This document shows positions 41,249 through 48,454 of a stretch of DNA of 50,430 nt, piece by piece. The notes beneath the pieces were generated by a model, which was not told the origin of the DNA, ran no database searches, and was given only the letters and a program-made list of their open reading frames with translations. The position numbers and the translations under genes were made by a program. The stretch spans positions 1 to 50,430 of the forward strand of contig JASLMK010000105.1 in the NCBI GenBank assembly GCA_030746555.1. The letters run 5' to 3'. Origin of the DNA: Planctomycetota bacterium. Lineage in GTDB: Bacteria; Planctomycetota; UBA1135; GCA-002686595. The stretch's first letter is position 1; the number at the start of each line of letters is the position of its first letter.

Positions 41249-41544
41249 CGATCGATTGTCCTCTTCAGGTAGGCCCGACTTGCGATGGGAGGCGCCTGGG
41301 ATCGGCGCGCGTCGGTTGGGTCAAGCATAGGCGCCGTCGGCGGCTGCGTGAAGCCCACACCCGCCCCGCGGGACGCCGAGACCCCCTCCCGACCCTGGCC
41401 CGAGCCCGATGACCGGCCGTTACCGGCGCTCCAGGAGCGCCCCACAGCCCCACAAGGCGCGCTGGCGGCGCGCTGAGCCGCTCCGAAAGAGCCGCGTAAG
41501 ATCCACGGCGCGTCGCGTTCGCTGCCCCTCCCGTCCCCGCTCGA

Positions 41545-41643
41545 ACACTCCAAGCATCAGGAGTGTCCCCGCCCGAGCGCGGGGGCGACCAACCTGGCAC
41601 GGAGAAGCCAAGGTGGTAGCGGGTCTCGATCGTTTCGAGGCCC
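41545..41643 (+). ncRNA. Possible structured leader or small RNA (four consecutive hairpins)
   Basis: In the 488-nt divergent gap 41249-41736 four hairpins follow each other on the plus strand: ACACTCC/GGAGTGT (41545-41566), GTCCCCGC/GCGGGGG-C-GAC (41565-41589), ACCAACCTGGC/GCCAAGGTGGT (41588-41617, two mismatches) and GGGTCTCGA/TCGAGGCCC (41621-41643). No known RNA family could be recognised. They precede the small gene at 41737 by about 95 nt, so a cis-regulatory leader is possible. Nothing else is visible in the gap. Confidence 0.35.
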
Positions 41644-41736
41644 GGATGTGCGGGGGAGCCCACGGCCCTCCGAACCAAGTCTCCGCCCGGGCGAGCACCG
41701 GGGCCTGATGCGCTACACCGAAAGGGAACGCGCATC

Positions 41737-41994
41737 ATGAATGAGTTCGAATCCAGTCCCGTCCGGTCGGATGGCGAGCCTCGCGCACGCCGTGCGGAGG
41801 AGAAGGCGGGTGAGAGCGGTAGGCCGAGGGTGCTCCTCTCCAAGCGTGACGACGAGGCTTGGGAGGAGTTCAAGCGCCGCGTCATCGAGTCCGTGCGCCG
41901 CGCGGGGATCCTCGACGCATCGAAGGGCGAGGGTGACTCGGCCCGGGAAGGCGGCCGCCGCGGCGGGGACCAGGACTCCCGCTCGACAACCTGA
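41737..41994 (+). CDS. Small charged hypothetical protein
   Basis: An 85-residue protein that I do not recognise. The middle part (LLSKRDDEAWEEFKRRVIESVRRAGIL) should form an amphipathic helix pair; both ends are disordered and rich in Arg, Glu, Ser and Gly. AAAGGGA precedes ATG 41737 at normal spacing, and a perfect 12-bp terminator hairpin follows, which together support a real gene. It has no signal peptide. The preceding gap carries the hairpin series. The helical part could bind nucleic acid or a protein partner. Confidence 0.6.
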   Translation: MNEFESSPVRSDGEPRARRAEEKAGESGRPRVLLSKRDDEAWEEFKRRVIESVRRAGILDASKGEGDSAREGGRRGGDQDSRSTT

Positions 41995-42012
41995 CGCGGC
42001 AAACGGGAGCTC

Positions 42013-42041
42013 GTCGGGCCGGCCCGCGCGGCCGGCCCGAC
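42013..42041 (+). terminator. Terminator-like hairpin after the small gene
   Basis: GTCGGGCCGGCC (42013-42024) and GGCCGGCCCGAC (42030-42041) form a perfect 12-bp stem with a 5-nt loop, 19 nt after the stop at 41994. The remaining sequence to 42231 holds nothing recognisable. Confidence 0.75.
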
Positions 42042-42231
42042 CTCCCTTGGCGGACCCACGAGCTGGAGTGGGCGCGCCCGACGAGACGCGCAACCGCCCG
42101 CTCGGGTACCGCGACCCCGACGCGGGGATGGCGGGGTCCAACCTGACCGACGCCCCGCAGGGGACGATCTCCGAGTGAGGGGCGCCGGCGGCGGCCTCCC
42201 ACCGTCGAGCGGACCCGAGCGAGGCCGGCGC

Positions 42232-44550
42232 TCAGTCGAGGGCGTCGAGGATGGCCTGGGCCTGGCCGGCAGGGTCAGAGGTCTCGATCGACTGCTCGAT
42301 CACGCCCTCGGGCGAGACGACGAAGGTCAGGCGCGCCGGGAATCGGGCGCCGGCGTCGTCGCAGGCGCCGTAGGCCAGGGCCAGCTCGCGCTCACCGTCG
42401 GTGAGCAGAGGAAACGTGAAGCCCTGCTCCTCGGCAAAGGCGCGGTTCTTCTCGGGCGCGTCGAAGGAGACGCCCATGACTCGGATGCCGAGCTCCTCGT
42501 AGCGCGGGGTTCGATCACGGAACCCCCGTCCCTGGGCCGTTCACCCCGGGGTTCCCGCCATGGGGTAGAACCACAGCAGGTAGCGCTCGCCGGCGAAGTC
42601 GGCCGAGCTGCGCTCGACGCCGCGGTCGTCGGTCAGGGTGAACTCGGGGGCCTTGGCGCCGGGCGCCAGGATCGAGGAGCCAGGGCTGGGGATCCAGCGT
42701 TTGATGAAGCGGGGGAGCATGGCGTCCAGGCTACCAAGCCGCAGGGCCGTCGAGCCCACCTCTCGCGTCACCTTCCCCAGGGGCAGCCGGACCGTCTTCG
42801 GCGGAAGGCACACGCGATCGTCGCAGACCTGCAGGTCCACCAAGACGGCGACCTCGCCCTCGGTGGGCTCCGCCAGGAGCAGGTCGCAGGTGAAGACGGC
42901 CTCGTCGACGAACCAGGTCGCACCCAGCTCCGTCCGGGACGGCACGCCCCAGGACTCCGAGCGCCAGTCGCGGACCAGGCGCACGTCACCGGGCAAGTCC
43001 AGGCGCGGCTCGAGAGCGCGGTAGGCGCTCCCGGCGGGCACGGATTCGTAGACGTGCCAGCCGCGCTCCAGGGACAGGACCAGGCGCACGCGCACGAGCG
43101 GCTCGGTCGCGGACACGGGACGCGCGAAGACCTCCAGAGTCGCGGGACCGCGCTCCTCCCGCACGAGCGGCTCGCGGGCCGACCGCTCGGGGGGTGTCTC
43201 CGCGGCCGACGATGCCTCGCCGGTGGACTCCGAGCCCTCCGAAGATCCCGCTCCCTCCCGCAGGTAGAGCCAGACCCACCCGTGGGTGTTCGCCTGGCGC
43301 CGATCGAAGGAGGCCATCTCGCGCCCGAGGGGCTTGAGGGCGTCCAAGGCCGCGCGATGACGCTCCAACACCTCCTCGGGGATCCCGCCGGGCTTGCCCA
43401 CGTGGCTGTTTCGCTCCCGCATCGTCTCCTCGTAGGCATCGGAGAGCGCTTCGTACTCGGGCTCGATCTCCGCCTTGCGAGCCTCTTGCTCGGCGGTCAG
43501 GGGCGGCAGGGTCTCCCACAGCCACTGCACGTCGCCGATCAACAGGTCCGCGAGGCCGTCGCCGTTCCAGTCGGTCACGTGCACCTTGGTGCGTGAGCCC
43601 GGGCCGACGGGCCCGTCGGCCTCCTCGCGCTCCTCGAAAGGCGGACGGACGACGAGGTCCCGCGCGGCGGCGTAGGAAGGAGCGTCGTTCGTCCCGAGGT
43701 TCTCGTGCCAGCGGGCGCCGCCGCGCTCCGAGCCCACGATCAGGTCGCGCACGCCGTCCCCGTTCCAGTCCGCATGGTGGGCGTTGGACCCCTTGATGCG
43801 CTTGCCGTCAGCGGTCTTCAGGCGCCGACTCTCGGGGCTCCAGCGGGGCTCGGCGCGGGAGCCCTCGTTGGTGATCACGAACACGCCCGAGGAGCGCGTG
43901 CCGACCACGAGGTCGAGGTCCCCGTCGGCGTCGACGTCGGTCGCCTCAGGGGTGATCGAGTTCCCCCCGTTCAAGACCTCGCCCTGGGCGTCGAGCAGGA
44001 ATCGCCCTTGGGCGAGCTCGCCGTCCGCGTTGCGCTCGAAGAGGTAGATCTCGCCCGTGTAGGAGCCGGACAGGACGTCGAGGTCGCCGTCAGCGTCGTA
44101 GTCCACGAACTGTGGACAGAAGCTGATGCATCACGTCGTCGGGATCGATGCGTGCTCCTTCCCGGCCCGCAGGTACTGGAAGTCCTCGAAGCGCGGGGCC
44201 TGGGCGCTGCCCACGTTGCGGTACACGCGCAGCTTCCCCAGGGCGAAGGAGTCGCGGGCCAGGGGGCCCACGTCGGCTGGCAGGCGCTCGGGAGGGAAGG
44301 TCCCCTCGCCGAACTCGCCGACCAGCAGGTCGCGCAACCCGTCGCCGTCGAAGTCCATCACCAACGGGGCGGCGTGGCCCACGGTGACGTCGATCGGTGC
44401 GCCGCCGGCCTCGAGGCGCACCGGCGGCAGGAAGCGGGGGCCCTCGGCCGAATGGCCGTCCTCTCGGGACGACTGGGCGAGGACCGGTGCCGCCGTGCAG
44501 ACGGCGACGGCGGCGGCGAGGATACACGGGTGATGGGATAGGAGCGTCAT
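42232..44550 (-). CDS. Predicted secreted selenoprotein: FG-GAP propeller, DsbD-alpha-like domain and Sec-peroxiredoxin
   Basis: Reading TGA 44131-44133 and TGA 42541-42543 as selenocysteine gives one 772-residue protein. The signal is ILAAAVAVCTAAPVLAQ. FG-GAP repeats fill about 35-330 (VMDFDGDGLRDLLVGEFG, VDYDADGDLDVLSGSYTGEIYLF, VTDWNGDGLADLLIGD), with U140 in IPTTUCISFCPQFVD. Residues about 460-600 resemble the DsbD N-terminal domain, ending CDDRVCLPPKTVRL. Residues 630-772 form a BCP/AhpC-type peroxiredoxin: APEFTLTDDRG, LLWFYPMAGTPGUTAQG (U670 at the peroxidatic Cys of PxxxTxxC), RYEELGIRVMGVSFDAPEKNRAF and FPLLTDGERELALAYGA. No resolving Cys is found five residues after U670. Without recoding three fragments would each lack half a fold. 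It should reduce peroxides outside the cytoplasm, perhaps fed by the DsbD-like Cys pair. Confidence 0.85.
42505..42528 (-). promoter_or_regulatory. SECIS-like hairpin for U670
   Basis: On the minus strand, after TGA 42543-42541, GGGGTTC (42526-42520), loop CGTGATC (42519-42513) and GAACCCC (42512-42506) form a perfect 7-bp stem. The loop begins 22 nt after the TGA and has G in its second position, which fits the bacterial SECIS consensus (loop 16-37 nt downstream, G in the first two loop bases). Confidence 0.7.
44101..44117 (-). promoter_or_regulatory. SECIS-like hairpin for U140
   Basis: On the minus strand, after TGA 44133-44131, GTCCAC, loop AGTTC and GTGGAC (44117-44101) form a perfect 6-bp stem. 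The loop begins 20 nt after the TGA, with G in its second position, matching the bacterial SECIS rule while still encoding the conserved CPQFVD segment. Confidence 0.7.
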
Positions 44551-44624
44551 CGCCTCAGTCTAGCGCAAACGCGCTCCCAAGCCGGTCGAGCCCCGGACGC
44601 GGGCCGCTGGCCACCGGCAGGCCG

Positions 44625-47258
44625 TCAGAGCTCGCGCACTTCGATCCTGCGCACAGCGATCACCGAGCCCTCGTGGTGCTGCTGGATGGCGAAGTGCCCG
44701 GAACCGTGGCGCCGCTCGCGGTCCACGACGTCGCACACGACCGCTCCGTTGATCGTGATCCGGATGTGCGCGCCCTCCTCGGTGTCCTCGCAGCGCACGC
44801 CGTAGTCGAACCAGGTGTCGGCGGCGACCAGGTGGGCGCGGATCGGCGCGATCGAGTACAGACTCCCGGTCTTCTGCGGATCGGGGTAGGTGCTGTTCAC
44901 CTGCGCCTCGTAGCCCGCCGGCCAGCCCTTCTCGAGGGTGGCCCGGAAGTAGAAGCCGGAGTTGCCCCCGTCGGAGATCTTCAGGCGCGCTCGGGCCTCG
45001 AAGTCGGTGTAGTCCCCGCGCGGGCTGAAGAGGTGGCTGCGGCCGCCTTCGCCCACGAGGATGCCGTCCTCGTCCACCTCCCAGAAGCCGTCGTCGAGAT
45101 CGTGCCAGCCGTCGATCGAGGACCCGTCGAAGAGGACCTCCCAGCCCTCGGGGTCCCAGCGCGGTCGGACCGGCTTGACCTTGATGCCGCGCAGGGCGAC
45201 CTGGGTGTGGTCCCCCTGGATGCGCAACGGTCCGAGCGGGACCTCCCCCTCCCAGCCGCCGAAGGTCGGGCCGGGGAGCTCGATCCCCTCCTGCACCAGG
45301 ACCCCGTCGATCCAGACCTCCTCGATGCGCGCGTCCTGCACCTTGCGCCCGGCGCCGTCGAAGCGCGGGGCGATGAACTCGATCGTCAGCTTGTGCCAGA
45401 TGCCCGGGCCCGCGAAGGCGTTGCTGTCGGGCGGGCTCCCCTCCCAGCCAGGCCCGGCGTAGATCCCGCCGCAGTCCCCCGGACCCGGATCCGCAACCCC
45501 CGTGGAGTCGATCAGCTGCACCTCGTAGCGCCCCTGCAGGTACACGCCGCTGTTCCCGCCCGGCGGCAGCATGAAGTGCAGCTCGACCTCGCAGTCGCCG
45601 AACAGCGTCTCGCTCGACAGCTCCGCGGCGTGCTCGCCGACGTTCACGACCGCCGAGTCCCCCTCCTCGATCCGAAAGGCCCCGCGCAGCTCCGGCTCGG
45701 CGATCGGCTCACAGACCCGCCAGCCCTCGGCCTCGAACACGTCGAGGGCGTCGCCGTAGGAGAGCTGCAGCCACCCTTGGCCGTCGGCCTCGCGTCCGGG
45801 CGGAGGCGGCACGACCTTGGCTACGTGGTCGCTCGTCCGCTCGCCCTCGGGGAGCTGGTTGATCGTGTAGTTGAACTCGGCGTGGGCGAGGGGCGCACCC
45901 GCGTCGGACTCGACCCCGCTCAGCACGCAGCGCGCGCACATCGCCGGCGTGAGCCCTGCGGTATCGATCGTGAGCGTGCGTCGGTCGGGGGAGAGCGCCG
46001 TCGCGAGGACCTCGACCGTCGTCGTCCCCCGCTCGGGCGAGCCGTACTCCCACCAGTAGTCGTAGTCGTACTGGGTGAGGGTGACCTGTTCGGGCGCGAT
46101 CTCGGTCGCCACCGGGCGTGTGAAGGTGACCTCGAACCCCTCTTGGAGGAGGTGGACGCGCTCCATCTCCATGGGCACCGCGCCGCTCCAGCGCACGCGC
46201 GCGATCCCGTGGGAGGGCGAGAGTCCGCCCCATCCGCGGTTGGTCAACCCGCAGAACAGGGTGCCGTCGGGCGCGAAGGCGACGCGGCAGACGCTGCCCA
46301 CCCGGTCGGCGAACCGGAAGCACGCGCCCTGGTACTCGCCGCGAACCTTCTCGAGCTGGACGCGCAGGACACGGCCGTTGGTGAGCTCGGAGACGAAGAG
46401 CTGATCGCCGAAGGGCCCGAAGCGCCCGCCGGTCCCGTCGTGCACGAGGTTCCCGGTCGAACGCGACCACTTGTAGGGTAGCCAGACCGCCGCGGGGGCG
46501 CGTTCCAGGGCGACCGGGTTGGTGTCGCTGGGCGCGACCCCGGCCTCGCGATAGGCGTCGGTCCAGACCAGGCTCGCCGGGTGTCCGTAGAAGCGGCCCT
46601 CGACCAGGTGGTAGATCGGACAGACGGGGATCCAGTCCCCCTGGTTGTCGGTGACGAACACGTCCCCCGCGCCGTTGCGCCCCAGACCGCAGGGGCTGCG
46701 GAAGCCCGACGCGACCGGCGTCGTGGTCCCGTCGGGCGCGATGCGCAGCGCCCAGCCGCGGTAGGAGGCCTTGGACTGGCCGTGCCACCAGGCTGTATCG
46801 AAGAAGCCCACGTTGAGCGCCGCGTAGAAGTCGCCCGCGTCGTCGCGCGGCAGGCCGAAGGCGAACTCGTGGTAGTTCCCCGAGAGGCCCCAAGCGGCGC
46901 TGATCGTCTCGACCGTGTCCGCCCGCCCGTCGCCGTCGGCGTCGGAGATGCGCGAGAGCTCACCTCGCTGCAGGACGTAGACCTCATCGTCGACCACGGC
47001 GAGGCCGAGCCCCTCCTGTAGACCCTCGGCCCACAGCTCGAAGCGCGCGGCGGCGGGATCGGGATCCAGGGCGTGGGCGACGCGCCAGATGCGCCCGCGG
47101 CGCGTGCTGACCAGGAGGGTCGCGTCGGAGAGGAAGGCCAGACCGCCGACCTCGATCACCTCTCCCTCGGGAGTAGCGAGGTGGTCGACGAGGTAGGCGG
47201 GCTCCTGGGCGCAACCCGCCGCCGGCGCCAGGCAGGCGAAGAACTCAACGATCGCCAC
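44625..47258 (-). CDS. Secreted beta-propeller protein with two DUF1080 (3-keto-disaccharide hydrolase) domains
   Basis: An 877-residue exported protein. Residues about 20-370 resemble a sorbosone-dehydrogenase/NHL-type propeller (VGGLAFLSDATLLVSTRRGRIWRV, ELSRISDADGDGRADTVETI, GFRSPCGLGRNGAGDVFVTDNQGDW). Two DUF1080 domains follow: one at about 500-690 (FGDCEVELHFMLPPGGNSGVYLQGRYEVQLIDS) and one at about 695-877 (WEVLFDGSSIDGWHDLDDGFWEV, FEARARLKISDGGNSGFYFRA, GSGHFAIQQHHEGSVIAVRRIEVREL). DUF1080 members include 3-keto-glycoside hydrolases and carbohydrate-binding domains. The N-terminal AAGC may be a lipobox, though the signal lacks basic residues. The start is GTG 47258, which overlaps the cytochrome gene by 14 nt. 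Confidence 0.86.
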   Translation of the reverse strand: MAIVEFFACLAPAAGCAQEPAYLVDHLATPEGEVIEVGGLAFLSDATLLVSTRRGRIWRVAHALDPDPAAARFELWAEGLQEGLGLAVVDDEVYVLQRGELSRISDADGDGRADTVETISAAWGLSGNYHEFAFGLPRDDAGDFYAALNVGFFDTAWWHGQSKASYRGWALRIAPDGTTTPVASGFRSPCGLGRNGAGDVFVTDNQGDWIPVCPIYHLVEGRFYGHPASLVWTDAYREAGVAPSDTNPVALERAPAAVWLPYKWSRSTGNLVHDGTGGRFGPFGDQLFVSELTNGRVLRVQLEKVRGEYQGACFRFADRVGSVCRVAFAPDGTLFCGLTNRGWGGLSPSHGIARVRWSGAVPMEMERVHLLQEGFEVTFTRPVATEIAPEQVTLTQYDYDYWWEYGSPERGTTTVEVLATALSPDRRTLTIDTAGLTPAMCARCVLSGVESDAGAPLAHAEFNYTINQLPEGERTSDHVAKVVPPPPGREADGQGWLQLSYGDALDVFEAEGWRVCEPIAEPELRGAFRIEEGDSAVVNVGEHAAELSSETLFGDCEVELHFMLPPGGNSGVYLQGRYEVQLIDSTGVADPGPGDCGGIYAGPGWEGSPPDSNAFAGPGIWHKLTIEFIAPRFDGAGRKVQDARIEEVWIDGVLVQEGIELPGPTFGGWEGEVPLGPLRIQGDHTQVALRGIKVKPVRPRWDPEGWEVLFDGSSIDGWHDLDDGFWEVDEDGILVGEGGRSHLFSPRGDYTDFEARARLKISDGGNSGFYFRATLEKGWPAGYEAQVNSTYPDPQKTGSLYSIAPIRAHLVAADTWFDYGVRCEDTEEGAHIRITINGAVVCDVVDRERRHGSGHFAIQQHHEGSVIAVRRIEVREL

Positions 47259-48417
47259 GGGCCACCTCCTGCAGGACGAAGACGGCGTTCTCCGGCGACC
47301 ACTCGGTGAGGAGCACGACCGCCACCTCCAGGCGTAGCGCCTGGCCGGGGACCAGGTCCAGGCGCAGGCCGCCCTCGGTCGGCGTGACTCCCCGCGCGAG
47401 GGTCATCAACCGCAGCTCGGTGCCCGGGCTCTCGAGAGGGCGGTAGCAGACCACGCTGTCGGCAGCCGTGGCGGTGAGGGACCACGACAGATCGGTCGTG
47501 CTCGGGAAGGGATGCAGGTCGACCCGGCCGCGTGCGTGCGGGCGCAGGGTGAAGGCGAGCGCGTAGCCGCTCCCGCGGCCGGTCGCGACCATGCGGGGCG
47601 ACTCCGTCACGGTCGCGAGGCGATCCCCGTCGGCCGTCACGAGCTCCACCTCCACCATCGCCGCACCCGACGCCGTCGAGGTCCTCTGCAGTCGGGCGTG
47701 CAGGGGGCCGCCGTCGGGGCCCCGCCAGCGCGCCGGGCGCGTCGGATCGAGCGGCGAGTGGACGACCTTCCCCAGGGGGAGCAGGGCGCTCCCGCCGCGA
47801 CCGCCCCAGTCGGCGCGGTCCACGAAGGCCCCCAGGCGCACTCGGAGCAGACGCACGTCGTCGGCCGCGTATTGGAAGGACATGCCGCTCGGCTCGCCCA
47901 GGAGCAGGCCGCGCAGGATCGGCGCTCCTCCCTCGACCAGGGACGGGAGCATCCCGCGCACGATCAGGGGGCGGTCGCCGACCTCGAGCACCGTGCCCCG
48001 CGGCGGCTCGGGCTCGCCCCCGGGACCGAGGAGTTGCACCAGGCGCGCCAGCTCCGTCAGGCGTTCGCGGGAGAGCTGGCCGCCGAAGGCGGGCATCGGC
48101 GTCCCGGGGATGCCGCTCTCCAGGGTCCGCACCAGGGCGCCGGTCGTGTTGCCGAAGGAGAAGCCGCCCTCGGCGAAGCTGCGCGCGGGACGCTCGAGCT
48201 CCGCGGTGCCGCGCCCGTCGCCCGCCACGCCGTGGCAAGGCGCGCAGAGCTCGACGAAGGTCTCCCGCGCCGCGGCGAGCTCCACGGGGACCTCGGGGGC
48301 CTCCCCCGTCCCGTCCTGACCCTGGAAGCCGAAGCCGAGGCCGCCTGCGAGCACGAGCCCCGCCACGACGCCCGCCCGGCTCGAGACCAATCTGTCTCCC
48401 GCGGCGGCTTCGGTCAT
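47245..48417 (-). CDS. Secreted cytochrome c-domain protein
   Basis: A 390-residue protein. After a signal or anchor (AGVVAGLVLAGGLGFGF) a single c-type heme domain lies at about 50-135: FVELCAPCHGVAGDGRG supplies CxxCH and the proximal His, and GIPGTPMPAFGGQLS the distal Met. The remaining 250 residues are beta-rich and match nothing that I recognise (PLIVRGMLPSLVEGGAPILRGLLLGEPS, GRVDLHPFPSTTDLSWSL); they resemble the heme-associated repeats of planctomycete proteins. With the overlapping propeller/DUF1080 gene it may form an extracellular sugar oxidation unit in which the cytochrome takes electrons. ATG 48417 is preferred over an upstream GTG. Confidence 0.82.
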   Translation of the reverse strand: MTEAAAGDRLVSSRAGVVAGLVLAGGLGFGFQGQDGTGEAPEVPVELAAARETFVELCAPCHGVAGDGRGTAELERPARSFAEGGFSFGNTTGALVRTLESGIPGTPMPAFGGQLSRERLTELARLVQLLGPGGEPEPPRGTVLEVGDRPLIVRGMLPSLVEGGAPILRGLLLGEPSGMSFQYAADDVRLLRVRLGAFVDRADWGGRGGSALLPLGKVVHSPLDPTRPARWRGPDGGPLHARLQRTSTASGAAMVEVELVTADGDRLATVTESPRMVATGRGSGYALAFTLRPHARGRVDLHPFPSTTDLSWSLTATAADSVVCYRPLESPGTELRLMTLARGVTPTEGGLRLDLVPGQALRLEVAVVLLTEWSPENAVFVLQEVARGDR

Positions 48418-48454
48418 GGGCGCGCCCACTCTACCACTGCGGCCCGCAACGGGC

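Noticed and set aside
41713..42141. 142-codon minus-strand frame opposite the small gene at 41737-41994
   Set aside because: No start signal, signal peptide or domain is visible, and it crosses a strong plus-strand terminator. The plus-strand frame has a ribosome binding site and a helix-forming core.
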